64,000 nt of DNA from Halomonas lysinitropha (GCF_902500215.1 NZ_CABVOU010000027.1:305406-369405); one strand, 5' to 3'; counted from the first letter of the stretch, positions 49,187-59,220 are shown. Translations and numbers: made by a program. Notes: generated by a model from the sequence alone, not told the origin.

Positions 49187-49200
49187 CTTAAACGATTAAG
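49187..49200. promoter_or_regulatory. Candidate LacI-type operator of the agl operon
   Basis: CTTAAACGATTAAG is a near-perfect palindrome (arms CTTAA and TTAAG around a central CG). It is the best member of a three-site set shared with 38279-38292 and 50280-50293. Confidence 0.6.
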
Positions 49201-49273
49201 ATCATGGCCCGCACAGTTAGCCGTTGCTCAGTCTGGATTTCAACCGCGACTTTGGTCGCAGGCTTTCCGGCGG

Positions 49274-50134
49274 TCAGGCGACCTCGTGGCCGCGGGCCGT
49301 CTCCAGCAGGGCATACCAGTCCTGACGCGGCAGGGACAGCCGTGCCTCGTCCTGCAGGGTCATGATCCGCGCCGGGTTGAGGGTGCCGATCACCGGCACC
49401 GGCGAGCCTGGCAGGCAACGCAGCCAGGCCAGGGCGAGGCCGGCGGGGCTGACGCCATGGTGGACGGCCAGGCGGTTCAGGGCCTGACCGGCGACGCCCT
49501 CGAACAGCGCGCCGCCATCCAGGGGCGACCAGGCCATGGGCGAGAGGCCGTCTCGGCGCAGGGCATCGAAGTGGCCGTTGAGCAGGGGGGCCGAGTGGGT
49601 GAGTGAGAGCTGTAGCTGGTGGTGCGTCAACGGGTGGGACAGTGCGGCCTTGAGACGGCGCCACTGCTCGGGCAGGAAGTTGGAGACCCCCAGGGCGCCC
49701 ACCTTGCCGGCTCGGACGGCATCATCCAGCACCCGGGCGGTGGCCTCGGCCTCCATCAGCGGGTCGGGGCGGTGGATCAGGAAGAGGTCCAGCCGCTCGA
49801 CCCCGAGTCGCGCCAGGGCCCGGTCGATGGCGCCGGCCAGCCACACCGGCGAGCTGTCGTAGTGCTTGGTGTCGCCGGGAGCCATCAGGATGCCGGCCTT
49901 GGTGACCACCTTCACCCGGGCGGCGAGGCCCGGCCGCCGGCGCAGGGCCTCGCCGAACAGGTGCTCGTTGTGGCCGTTGCCGCCATAGATGTCGGCGTGG
50001 TCGAACCAGTCGAGTCCCTGGTCGAGGCGGGCCTCGATCCAGTCGGCCAGCCGCTCGGGTGCCTGGAGTTCGGGGTCCTCGTGCAGGCGCATCATGCCCA
50101 GTATCAGGGTGTGGGGAGGCTGTTCGGGCGTCAT
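49274..50134 (-). CDS. Aldo/keto reductase
   Basis: 286-residue NADPH-dependent oxidoreductase of the YdhF-like AKR group. The tetrad is visible: Asp in WFDHADIYGG, Tyr in the same motif, Lys in VVTKAGI and His in LFLIHRPDPLME. GALGVSNFLPEQW and VPVIGTLNPARI are also family signatures. The substrate is unknown. It lies upstream of the agl operon on the same strand and is divergent from the porin gene, with no clear terminator after it; a role in sugar reduction is only a guess. Confidence 0.87.
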   Translation of the reverse strand: MTPEQPPHTLILGMMRLHEDPELQAPERLADWIEARLDQGLDWFDHADIYGGNGHNEHLFGEALRRRPGLAARVKVVTKAGILMAPGDTKHYDSSPVWLAGAIDRALARLGVERLDLFLIHRPDPLMEAEATARVLDDAVRAGKVGALGVSNFLPEQWRRLKAALSHPLTHHQLQLSLTHSAPLLNGHFDALRRDGLSPMAWSPLDGGALFEGVAGQALNRLAVHHGVSPAGLALAWLRCLPGSPVPVIGTLNPARIMTLQDEARLSLPRQDWYALLETARGHEVA

Positions 50135-50279
50135 CGTGTGTCCTCGTCATGGTGTCGGAGGGTCAGGATATGCCATGGCAAGGGGCTTTCTGTAGTTTTA
50201 TTACCGTAAATATCTTTCCTTCCCGCCTGTTCCTTAGACATTGGTAGTAATATTAACAAATTGTTTTTGTAGTCGATGT

Positions 50280-51900
<1,621 letters not shown>

Positions 51901-51953
51901 TGGCAAGGGCCCGGCGCCGGCCGGGCCCTGTCTGCCTGCTGTTTCGATGCTTT

Positions 51954-51982
51954 CTCGCGGCCTGATGGTCGCGAGCTTTTTT
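51954..51982 (+). terminator. Rho-independent terminator after the porin gene
   Basis: CTCGCGGCC (51954-51962) pairs with GGTCGCGAG (51967-51975) across a 4-base loop with one G-T pair, followed by CTTTTTTC. A second GC-rich hairpin, AGGGCCCGGC/GCCGGGCCCT at 51906-51929, lies directly after the stop codon. Confidence 0.88.
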
Positions 51983-51994
51983 CGTTTGCCGCCT

Positions 51995-52153
51995 GCGCCG
52001 CGTGATGGCCTCTACCGAAGGACGGGGAGGCATGACGGCATCGAAGTCCGGCCAGCGGGTGGCGGGATTCTCGAAGCTGGAGCGGCCGTCATGGCCCTTG
52101 AAGGCTTCAACCCCGTCGGCCGCCGGATGCTGGACGGCGACGAACAGGCGCGT
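51995..52153 (-). pseudogene. 3' fragment of a PhoX-type (DUF839) phosphatase gene
   Basis: On the minus strand this stretch reads [38 protein letters not shown] and SVEAITRR, joined without interruption, a pattern I recognise from the C-terminus of PhoX/DUF839 phosphatases. A stop codon (TAA) precedes it in frame two codons upstream, there is no start codon, and its 3' end runs into the porin terminator. It is therefore a decayed remnant of about 50 codons from a gene of several hundred. Confidence 0.65.
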
Positions 52154-52169
52154 TTAGCAGCGGCAGGCG

Positions 52170-52820
52170 TCAGTTGGCGTCATCGTCGCCTTGCCCATCG
52201 CGACCGTCGCCCTTGCCGTGGCGGGAGAGTTCCGCGCGCATCTCCGCGATCTGCGCGTCGCTGAGTATCTCGGCAAGGGCCTCATGGTGCTCCTCGCGGA
52301 GTTCACGCAAGGCCTCGCGACGCGCCTGGCGGGAGTCGATATCGCCCTCGCGCAGCGCCTGCATGTCGGCGTAGATCGCCTCGCGGACCTCACGCAGCGA
52401 CTCGCGCTCCTCGTCGGAGAGCTCCCAACTGTCGACCAGCTCGGTCAGGCGCTGCTGCATGGCCTCACGACGCTCGGCGCGCTTTTCCTCGCGCATTTCC
52501 TGTCGGGCGGCCTCAAGCGCCTCGCGCTGCTTCTCACCGAGGATCTCGTCCATGCGCTGGCGGTGCTCCTCGCGCAGTTCGCGGACCGCTGCGCGGTGCT
52601 CGCTGCGGGCCTCCTCCAGGGCCTGGCGGGTCTCGTCGTCGATGCCGGCCCGCTCGAAGAGGGCCTGGCGGCGTTGCTCGTGCTGCTGGCGATGTTCCTC
52701 GTTCCAGCCTTGTTGTCTGCCCTCGCCACCGGGGGCGGCGCCGGCGGAAAGCGCCAGCGGCGCGATGGCGAGGGCGAGCAGGGCGGGAGCCAGCAGGGTG
52801 CGGGTGAGTGAGCGTGTCAT
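52170..52820 (-). CDS. Spy/CpxP-like periplasmic chaperone
   Basis: 216-residue exported protein, signal peptide ending near SAGAAPGGE. The mature protein is almost all charged helix, rich in Glu, Arg and Gln, with LTxxQ-like turns characteristic of the Spy/CpxP/ZraP fold (GIDDETRQAL, LSDEERESL, LSDAQIAEM). It is longer than E. coli Spy (161) and looks like an extended or partly duplicated version. It follows the BaeSR-like pair and has its own promoter with a phased repeat array, so it is probably an envelope-stress output of that system. Confidence 0.8.
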   Translation of the reverse strand: MTRSLTRTLLAPALLALAIAPLALSAGAAPGGEGRQQGWNEEHRQQHEQRRQALFERAGIDDETRQALEEARSEHRAAVRELREEHRQRMDEILGEKQREALEAARQEMREEKRAERREAMQQRLTELVDSWELSDEERESLREVREAIYADMQALREGDIDSRQARREALRELREEHHEALAEILSDAQIAEMRAELSRHGKGDGRDGQGDDDAN

Positions 52821-52871
52821 GGCGGTTCTCCTTGGGGCCTCGGGTTGACGCTGTCAGTCTCGTCGCCGGGG

Positions 52872-52909
52872 GTGCAAGCGGCTTGCAGCAAGCGTGCAAA
52901 GCTCGTGCA
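52872..52909 (-). promoter_or_regulatory. Phased repeat array before the spy-like gene
   Basis: On the plus strand GTGCA, TTGCA, GTGCA and GTGCA begin at 52872, 52883, 52894 and 52905, exact 11-base steps. Read on the minus strand these are TGCAC-type repeats one helical turn apart, the architecture of OmpR-family response-regulator sites. The nearest repeat is 52 bases from the start codon, and a possible -10 (GAGACT) begins 10 bases after it. The same layout occurs at 55122-55159. Confidence 0.65.
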
Positions 52910-52921
52910 TCTGCCGGGGGA

Positions 52922-53629
52922 TCACTCCTCCGGCTGATACTTGTACCCGACACCATAGACCGAGCGGATCACCTCGCGCTCGGGCCAGGTCTCGGCAATC
53001 TTGCGGCGCAGCTTCTTGATGTGGCTGTCGACGGTGCGCTCGGAGACGATGCGATGGTCGCGGTACATGTGGTCCATCAGCTGCTCGCGGGTAAAGATCC
53101 GCCCGGGTGAGTGCATCATCACCTTCAGCAGCTGGAATTCCACGGCGGTAAGCCCAAGGTCGTGGCCGTCGGCCAGGGCCCGCCAGCCCTCCTCGTCGAG
53201 AATCAGATCGCTGCCAGTGGCGGCGGGTTCACTGGCCGCCCGGCTGCGCCGCAGCACCGCCCTGGTTCGGGCCACTACCTCGCGAGGGCTGAAGGGTTTG
53301 CAGATATAGTCGTCGGCCCCCAGTTCCAGGCCCAGCAGGCGGTCGACCTCCTCGACCCGGGCAGTGAGCATGATGATCGCCACCGCCGGCCAGCGCTGGC
53401 GGATCTCCCGGCACAGGGTCAGGCCGTCGGTGCCCGGCAGCATCAGGTCGAGCAGCACCAGCTCCGGGCGCGTACGGCAGGCTTCGAGCCAGGGCAGCAC
53501 GGCATCGCCGTGGTCCAGGTGGTGGCTGGTGAAGCCGCTTCCCTGTAGATAGTCGGCGACCAGGCGGGCGATCTTGGGCTCATCCTCGACGATCAAGATC
53601 TGGTCCTGATCGGTGTCCGGGTTACTCAT
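52922..53629 (-). CDS. baeR: OmpR-family response regulator, BaeR-like
   Basis: 235-residue regulator started at the ATG at 53629, which overlaps the kinase stop codon. Receiver with Asp61 in LVLLDLMLPGTDG and the conserved Lys in YICKPFSPREVV; C-terminal winged helix with LTAVEFQLLKVMMHSPGRIF and VDSHIKKLRRKI. The combination with the adjacent kinase and downstream spy-like gene favours a BaeR type, although CpxR- or RstA-type relatives cannot be excluded. It probably binds the TGCAC arrays at 52872 and 55122. Confidence 0.85.
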   Translation of the reverse strand: MSNPDTDQDQILIVEDEPKIARLVADYLQGSGFTSHHLDHGDAVLPWLEACRTRPELVLLDLMLPGTDGLTLCREIRQRWPAVAIIMLTARVEEVDRLLGLELGADDYICKPFSPREVVARTRAVLRRSRAASEPAATGSDLILDEEGWRALADGHDLGLTAVEFQLLKVMMHSPGRIFTREQLMDHMYRDHRIVSERTVDSHIKKLRRKIAETWPEREVIRSVYGVGYKYQPEE

Positions 53630-55065
53630 GCGGCATGCTCCCTGAAGGGGTGGTCCTCGATGGCGGGAAAGGTCAGCGTCCAGCATAACCCGCCCAGCGG
53701 CGAGGGGGAGGCCTCCATGCGCGCGCCGTGGGCGCGCGCCAGGGCGGTAGCAATCGACAGCCCCAGGCCACTGCCGCCACTGGCGCGGTTACGCGATCCC
53801 TCGACCCGGTAGAGACGCTCGGTGAGCCGCGGCAGTTCGGCCTCGGGCACGCCGGGGGCGCTGTCCTCCCAGGTCACCTTCACTTGCCCCGGGTGGCGGG
53901 CGAGCCGTACGCGTAGCCGCCCCGGGGCAGAAGTATAAGCGCAGGTGTTGTCGATCAGGTTGTTCCAGAGCTGGCGCAGCCGCTGGGTGTCGCCGCGGAT
54001 CCAGGCCGGGCCTCCGATCTCGTGCTCCAGGCGAATGTCGTTGTCCTCGAGCCATCCACCGGCCTCGTCGAGGCGCGAGGCGAGGCTCTCCGCCAGGTTC
54101 AGGGGCGCCAGTTGAACCTCCAGGGCGCCGGCGTCGCTCTGCGAGAGCAGGCGCAGGTCGGCCACCAGGCGCTCCAGCTGACCGACCTCCTGGGCCAGCG
54201 AGTGCAGGTTGTCCTGGTCCAGGGAGCGGATGCCGTCCTGCATGGCCTCGATCTCGCCGCGCAGCACCGCCAGTGGCGTACGCAGCTCGTGAGCGATATC
54301 GGAAACCCAGCGGTTGCGCGCTTCGCGGCTGGCCTCCAGGGTGGCGGCCAGCACATTGAAGTCGTGGGCGAGGCTCGACAGCTCGTCGCGGCCGCGCTCT
54401 TCCAGGCGAGTGCTGTAGTCGCCCTCGGTGAGTCGCCGCGTGGCCTGTGCCATGCCGCGAGTGCGCCGTCCCAGCCACCAGGAGAGCCCCCCTGCCAGCA
54501 GCAGCGAGGCCAGCCCCAGGGAGGCGACGATGATGCTCAGGTTACGCTGCTGGCGGGTGAGGAAGATGCGGTCCATGCGCGCCATCAGCTGCTGAGGCGG
54601 GCGGTAACCAAGCATCCCGACCTGCTGGCCGTCACTCTCGATGGGGAGCCAGCGCAGGGTCGCCGCCTGCTCGTCGTCATCCGGCGGCAGGCCTATCACC
54701 GGCAGGCCGGATGCGTCGTGGAGCACGAAGTCCTTGGGGTCACCCAGGCGCCGCTCGATGCCCTCCGGCGGCGGCGAGTCGCCGGGCCACAGCTGGTGGC
54801 GTACCAGGCGATGCCAGGCACGCGGCGACTGGCGCAGCCACTGCCAGTCGCCGCGGCTGGCCCACTCCTCGCCGAGCCCCTCGGCCAGCGTCTCGGCGCG
54901 GCGGGTCTGGGTCTGGTCCAGGTATTCGATGAAGCCCTGATCGAGGCTGCGCGAGACCGCCAGGAACACCAGCCCGGAGATGGCCACGTTGACCGCCAGG
55001 ATGATCGCGAACAGCTTGATGCCCAGCCGCGATACGGCCGGTTGGGGAAGGCTTGGTGAGCGCAT
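53626..55065 (-). CDS. baeS: Sensor histidine kinase, BaeS-like
   Basis: 479-residue inner-membrane kinase. I use the ATG at 55065 (MRSPSLPQPAVSRLGIKLF), since the upstream extension lies within the promoter array region. Order: TM near 15-38, periplasmic sensor to about 168, second TM near 170-190, HAMP, HisKA with His259 in SDIAHELRTPLAVLRGE, HATPase with NLIDNTCAYTS and GGSGLGLSIA. It overlaps the regulator gene by four bases. Expected to sense envelope stress and autoregulate. Confidence 0.87.
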   Translation of the reverse strand: MRSPSLPQPAVSRLGIKLFAIILAVNVAISGLVFLAVSRSLDQGFIEYLDQTQTRRAETLAEGLGEEWASRGDWQWLRQSPRAWHRLVRHQLWPGDSPPPEGIERRLGDPKDFVLHDASGLPVIGLPPDDDEQAATLRWLPIESDGQQVGMLGYRPPQQLMARMDRIFLTRQQRNLSIIVASLGLASLLLAGGLSWWLGRRTRGMAQATRRLTEGDYSTRLEERGRDELSSLAHDFNVLAATLEASREARNRWVSDIAHELRTPLAVLRGEIEAMQDGIRSLDQDNLHSLAQEVGQLERLVADLRLLSQSDAGALEVQLAPLNLAESLASRLDEAGGWLEDNDIRLEHEIGGPAWIRGDTQRLRQLWNNLIDNTCAYTSAPGRLRVRLARHPGQVKVTWEDSAPGVPEAELPRLTERLYRVEGSRNRASGGSGLGLSIATALARAHGARMEASPSPLGGLCWTLTFPAIEDHPFREHAA

Positions 55066-55121
55066 GGACGTGCTCCGGAAGCGAAGGGCGGCGAGGATGT
55101 GACGTATTCTCGCCGTTCGAC

Positions 55122-55159
55122 GTGCAGCCATCGGTCAGGTTCTGTGCAGGGAATGTGCA
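55122..55159 (-). promoter_or_regulatory. Phased repeat array before the baeS-like gene
   Basis: Plus-strand GTGCA at 55122, 55144 and 55155, with a degenerate GGTCA at 55133, again in exact 11-base steps. The nearest repeat is 57 bases from the start codon and a possible -10 (GAGAAT) begins 10 bases after it, the same distance as in the spy-like promoter. Indicates autoregulation. Confidence 0.62.
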
Positions 55160-55164
55160 ACGGG

Positions 55165-56091
55165 TTAGAGCGAGAGCAGGAAGAGAATCAGCGGAGGCGA
55201 CAGCAGCGAGAGGATAAAGCCGCTGACCACGGCCATCGGCACGCAGGCTACGCCCCCGTGCTGCTGGATCACCGGCAGAGTGAAGTCCATGGAGGTGGCA
55301 CCTCCGTAGCCGATCGCCAGGGCGGCATGCTTGCGGATCACCAGGGGGATCAGCACGAAGGCGAGCAGTTCCCGGGCCAGGTCGTTGAAGAAGGCCACCC
55401 CGCCCATCAGCGGGCCCAGCTGGTCGCCGACCAGAATGCCGGAAAGTGAGTACCAGCCGAAGCCAGCGGACAGCGCCAGCCCCTCGTTCCAGGCCAGGTC
55501 CAGCAGCGGTGCCGCGAGCAGGCCGCCGACCAGGGAGCTGGCGGCCAGCGTCAGGGCGATGGCCAGGCCGAAGCGGTTGAGCACGATCTGGCGCAGCGAC
55601 ATCCCGGAATTACGCAGCTGGCAGCCGATCAGTGCCAGCAGAGCGTAGAGCACCCCTTCGGCCAGGGTCTCGGCTGTCGCGAACAGGCCGCTGCCGGTGA
55701 GCCACTCCAGCAGCAGCCCGATCACCACGCCGGCCACCACCATTGCCACCAGAGTGAGCGAGCCCGCCATGGCGGCCCACTTGCTGGTGGGTGCCCCCGC
55801 CACCACCATCGCGGGGTCGGCGGTCAGGCCCAGCCGACGCGATAGCCACCAGAGAGCCGCCAGATTGCAGGCCGTGATCACCACGAAAAGCAGCAGGGCC
55901 TGGCCGCCCAGCCGCGAGAGCTGGCCCGCCAGATTGTCCAGGCCCGCCAGGCTGACGCCCATCAACAGCAGGATCACATAGATCGAGGCGTTCACGCCGC
56001 GGTTGATCAGGGCCATCAACCGGGTCTCCCGCACCGGCACCAGATACCCCAGCACCAGCGGCAACAGCACGATCACCAGGCCGCTCAGCAT
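55165..56091 (-). CDS. lysO: LysO-like lysine exporter (YbjE family)
   Basis: 308-residue inner-membrane protein with about eight helices, matching the two-domain YbjE/LysO family that exports lysine. Visible features are NRGVNASIYVILLLMGVSLA in the first part, and in the second LSAGFGWYSLSGILVGDQLG, VAFFNDLARELLAFVLIPL and GYGGATSMDFTLPVIQQHGG, containing the acidic residues conserved for lysine transport. It ends just before the baeS promoter array. Function in this organism inferred from the family. Confidence 0.88.
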   Translation of the reverse strand: MLSGLVIVLLPLVLGYLVPVRETRLMALINRGVNASIYVILLLMGVSLAGLDNLAGQLSRLGGQALLLFVVITACNLAALWWLSRRLGLTADPAMVVAGAPTSKWAAMAGSLTLVAMVVAGVVIGLLLEWLTGSGLFATAETLAEGVLYALLALIGCQLRNSGMSLRQIVLNRFGLAIALTLAASSLVGGLLAAPLLDLAWNEGLALSAGFGWYSLSGILVGDQLGPLMGGVAFFNDLARELLAFVLIPLVIRKHAALAIGYGGATSMDFTLPVIQQHGGVACVPMAVVSGFILSLLSPPLILFLLSL

Positions 56092-56148
56092 CGAGACTCC
56101 CTTCCCGGTCAGGGGCCGCCGGCGGCGACCGAAAACCGCTCACTCTAG

Positions 56149-56832
56149 TCAATTTTTCTTCGGTGAGGAAGCGAGCCCGGTGTCGGAGAGAATCAGGTCG
56201 GTCAGGGCCAGGCGGCCTTTTTGCTTACCGTCGCGGTGGTACTCCATGGCCAGTAGCAGGCCAGGCACCTCGGGATGAAAGCTGAACACCATGCGGCGTT
56301 CGGGGTCGTCCGTCTCGGTGACTTCTACCCTGACCGCCTCGAAGCGCCCGGCGGGCAATTCGAGGATCCGTTGGTCCAGCCGATGGTAGTCGACCCGCTC
56401 CTCGCGACCGCGGTGGTCGAGGTAGCGCAGCCGGCAGGGCGGGTTGCAGTCGTCGGCGACGGCTCGCCGAGAGAGTTCGAACAGGGCGGCCTGGCGGTCG
56501 GGCAGTCGGGCCAGGGCCTCTTGTCCCAGTTCATAGTCCTTGCCGATGCCCATCAGGCTGTAGCCGCTTGCGTAGTACAGCGAGCGGGTCACCTCGCCGA
56601 CGATGAACAGGCTGCGTTCACGTCCCCGAGCCACCGCGATGGCGGCCCGCATGTCGCTTTGCCAGTTCAGCCCGTCACGGCTCAGGCGATGCTCGACGGT
56701 GGTGCTTGGCCAGCCGGCGACCTCGAGCCGATAGCGGGCATCGAAGGGGCGCGGCTCCGCGGCATGCGCACTGACGACGAACACCAGCAGGAGGAGCAGG
56801 AGAGAGGGGCACAGGCGCAACGGTGGGGGCAT
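56149..56832 (-). CDS. DUF3108 exported protein
   Basis: 227-residue protein with a signal peptide (LLLLLLVFVVSAHAAEP, cleavage near residue 24). The mature part fits the DUF3108 beta-rich fold: FDARYRLEVAGWPSTTVEHR near the start, YLDHRGREERVDYHRLDQRI in the middle, and MVFSFHPEVPGLLLAMEYHRDGK near the end. The family is periplasmic and of unknown function. It lies 57 bases upstream of lysO on the same strand. Confidence 0.8.
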   Translation of the reverse strand: MPPPLRLCPSLLLLLLVFVVSAHAAEPRPFDARYRLEVAGWPSTTVEHRLSRDGLNWQSDMRAAIAVARGRERSLFIVGEVTRSLYYASGYSLMGIGKDYELGQEALARLPDRQAALFELSRRAVADDCNPPCRLRYLDHRGREERVDYHRLDQRILELPAGRFEAVRVEVTETDDPERRMVFSFHPEVPGLLLAMEYHRDGKQKGRLALTDLILSDTGLASSPKKN

Positions 56833-56999
56833 GCGGGGACTCCATGGCCGTCGGTGGGGCAGGGATGAGAGTCTTTATGCGGCCGGGGGTTCCCTTCCGT
56901 GCGCGACTCGCGCTTTTCCCGGCGGGGCCTCCGAAGGGCTGCTAGGCTGCCCTTGCAGGGCGACGCTTCTATCGCCGCCGCACCAACGAGGAGACTCCC

Positions 57000-57560
57000 A
57001 TGGCTAGACTCTTGCTGATCGCCGGTGACTATGTCGAGGACTACGAGATCATGGTGCCCTTCCAGGCCCTACAGGCCATGGGCCATTCGGTCGACGCGGT
57101 GTGTCCCGACAAGCGCGAAGGTGACAAGGTTCGCACCGCCATCCACGATTTCGAGGGCGACCAGACCTACTCCGAGAAGCCCGGCCACGATTTCACCCTG
57201 AATGCCACCTTCGCCGAGGTGGAGATGGCCGACTATGACGGGCTGGTCGTTCCCGGCGGGCGGGCGCCGGAGTACCTGCGCCTCGACGAGCGGGTTCTCG
57301 AGATGGTCCGCCACTTCTTCGAGCATGACAAGCCGGTGGCCGCCATTTGCCACGGTGCCCAGCTGCTGGCCGCCGCGGTCTCGCTCGAGGGGCATCGGGT
57401 CTCGGCCTATCCGGCCTGTGCGCCGGAAGTGCGCCTGGCCGGGGGTGACTTTGCAGAGATTGATGTCGATCAGGCCGTGGCCAGCGGCAAGCTTGTCACG
57501 GCCCCCGCCTGGCCGGCGCATCCGGCCTGGCTCAAGCGCTTCGCTGCCATGCTCGACTGA
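57000..57560 (+). CDS. DJ-1/PfpI family protein
   Basis: 186-residue cytoplasmic protein with the PfpI nucleophile elbow [13 protein letters not shown]: Cys117 and His118 are present, and the acidic partner is in the N-terminal [28 protein letters not shown] near residue 80 is a further signature. Members act as glyoxalases, deglycases or proteases; sequence alone does not decide. GAGGAGA precedes the start. A separate TetR gene follows 52 bases downstream. Confidence 0.88.
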   Translation: MARLLLIAGDYVEDYEIMVPFQALQAMGHSVDAVCPDKREGDKVRTAIHDFEGDQTYSEKPGHDFTLNATFAEVEMADYDGLVVPGGRAPEYLRLDERVLEMVRHFFEHDKPVAAICHGAQLLAAAVSLEGHRVSAYPACAPEVRLAGGDFAEIDVDQAVASGKLVTAPAWPAHPAWLKRFAAMLD

Positions 57561-57586
57561 GCACGCCAAGTGTGGTTTGACGTAAC

Positions 57587-57601
57587 TAGACGACTGGTCT
57601 A
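57587..57601. promoter_or_regulatory. Candidate TetR operator 1
   Basis: TAGACGACTGGTCTA has palindromic arms TAGAC/GTCTA around a 5-base centre and ends 11 bases before the TetR start. It shares 13 of 15 positions with the site at 58257-58271. Confidence 0.6.
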
Positions 57602-57612
57602 ATGTTGCTGGC

Positions 57613-58215
57613 ATGAAGACGCACGCCACCCGCGACAAGCTGATCGAGATCGGCGCCGACCTGATCGCCGAGCAGGGGTTCAACGCCACCGGCATCAATG
57701 CGGTGCTCAGCCGGGCCGGGGTCCCCAAGGGATCCTTCTACCACTACTTCTCGAGCAAGGAGGATTTCGGCCTGGCCGTGATCGACGCCTTCGTGGCGCA
57801 GTACGACGTTCGGCTCGCGGCGATCTTCGAAGCTACTGACGCCTCCCCGTTGACACGACTGCGCCGCTACTTCGCCGCCGGCAAGTCAGACATGCTCTCC
57901 TGGGATCATGCCCGCGGTTGTCTGATCGGCAACCTGGGCCAGGAGCTGTCGGCGCGCAGCGAGGTCTTCCGGGCCCGTCTGGATCAGGTATTTCGCGCCT
58001 GGGAGCATCGGCTGGTGGCGTGCCTCGAGGAGGCCCGCAGCGCCGGCGAGGTGCCGGACGATATTGATCCCGAAGCGATGGCGAGCTTTATCATGGCCGG
58101 CTGGGAAGGCGCTATCCTGCGCGCCAAGACGGTCAAGTCCCTGGCGCCCATGGAGTGTTTCGAGTCGATTCTCTTCCGCCAGGTGCTGAACAGTGAACTT
58201 CCCGTGACGAGTTGA
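57613..58215 (+). CDS. TetR/AcrR-family regulator
   Basis: 200-residue repressor. N-terminal helix-turn-helix: RDKLIEIGADLIAEQGFNAT, then GINAVLSRAGVPKGSFYHYFSSKEDFG, the TetR signature. The C-terminal domain contains LLSWDHARGCLIGNLGQE-like residues (DHARGCLIGNLGQELSAR), the pattern of AcuR/YcnC-type regulators that respond to electrophiles or acrylate-like compounds. Two copies of one operator flank the gene, before itself and before the SDR gene, so it most likely represses both. Confidence 0.88.
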   Translation: MKTHATRDKLIEIGADLIAEQGFNATGINAVLSRAGVPKGSFYHYFSSKEDFGLAVIDAFVAQYDVRLAAIFEATDASPLTRLRRYFAAGKSDMLSWDHARGCLIGNLGQELSARSEVFRARLDQVFRAWEHRLVACLEEARSAGEVPDDIDPEAMASFIMAGWEGAILRAKTVKSLAPMECFESILFRQVLNSELPVTS

Positions 58216-58256
58216 TGTTCTGCCCCGCGTCGTTTTAGATGGGTGTAATCTGAATT

Positions 58257-58271
58257 TAGTAGACTGGTCTA
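58257..58271. promoter_or_regulatory. Candidate TetR operator 2
   Basis: TAGTAGACTGGTCTA contains the shorter palindrome TAGACTGGTCTA, and matches operator 1 at 13 of 15 positions. It lies about 165 bases before the SDR start, in an AT-rich stretch that probably holds the SDR promoter. Confidence 0.6.
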
Positions 58272-58433
58272 AAAATTGCGATACAGAGAGATCGTTTTCC
58301 ATAACCTTATGGTCGTCGCTGCGATGCTACAGACAATCCGAGACCGGCCGAATAGTCGGCCTGCATCCTTAGAGCCCGCGGTCGGGGCGACCGCGGGTCT
58401 TACAACCTGATGCAACCCAGAGGAGAAGAGCCC

Positions 58434-59171
58434 ATGTCCGAGATCAATGGCAAGGTCGTCATCATTACCGGGGCCAGCAGCGGCCTCGGCGAAGCCACCG
58501 CCCACCGCCTGGCCAAGGCCGGCGCCAAGCTGGTGCTCGGCGCCCGTCGCGAGGAGCGTCTTGTGGCGCTGCGCGATGCGATCGTCGAGCAGGGTGGCGA
58601 GGCCATCTATCGCGTTACCGACGTGACCGATCGCGACCAGGTCGAGGCCCTGGCCACCGCCGCCAGGGAGGCTTATGGCCGCATCGACGTGCTGGTCAAC
58701 AATGCCGGCCTGATGCCGCTTTCGCCGCTGGACCAGCTCAAGGTCGACGAGTGGGAGCAGATGGTCGACGTCAACATCAAGGGCGTGCTCTACGGCATCG
58801 CCGCGGTGCTGCCGACCATGCGCGAGCAGCATGCCGGCCATATCATCAACCTCTCCTCGGTGGCCGGCCACGTGGTCTTTCCGTCCGCGGCCGTCTATTG
58901 CGCCACCAAGTATGCGGTCAAGGCGCTCTCCGAGGGCATCCGCCAGGAGGGCGGCGAGGAGATCCGCTCCACCAACATCTCCCCGGGGGCGGTGGCCACC
59001 GAGCTGACCACCACCATCAGCGACCCCGACACCGCCAAGGGCGTGGATGAGCTCTACGAGATGGCCATCGATGCCGATGCCATTGCCCGGGCGATCGCCT
59101 ACGCCATCGAGCAGCCGGCGGACGTCGACGTCAACGAGCTGATCATCCGTCCCACCAAGCAGCCGCTCTAA
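58434..59171 (+). CDS. Short-chain dehydrogenase/reductase
   Basis: 245-residue NAD(P)-dependent oxidoreductase. Start ATG 58434 has AGAGGAG upstream. Cofactor motif [10 protein letters not shown] begins near residue 12, NNAG follows near 88, and the catalytic Ser, Tyr and Lys appear in [11 protein letters not shown] and [11 protein letters not shown]. The substrate is not determinable. The shared operator with the upstream TetR gene suggests induction by a toxic or signalling small molecule. Confidence 0.9.
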   Translation: MSEINGKVVIITGASSGLGEATAHRLAKAGAKLVLGARREERLVALRDAIVEQGGEAIYRVTDVTDRDQVEALATAAREAYGRIDVLVNNAGLMPLSPLDQLKVDEWEQMVDVNIKGVLYGIAAVLPTMREQHAGHIINLSSVAGHVVFPSAAVYCATKYAVKALSEGIRQEGGEEIRSTNISPGAVATELTTTISDPDTAKGVDELYEMAIDADAIARAIAYAIEQPADVDVNELIIRPTKQPL

Positions 59172-59185
59172 GCAAGCGGGTGCTT

Positions 59186-59220
59186 TCATCCAACGGGTGA
59201 GACACCTGCCTTTTGGATGA
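59186..59220. terminator. Hairpin after the SDR gene
   Basis: TCATCCAA (59186-59193) pairs with TTGGATGA (59213-59220), with an inner GGTG/CACC extension. No long T-run follows. It lies between the convergent SDR and ZIP genes and may terminate in either direction. Confidence 0.4.
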
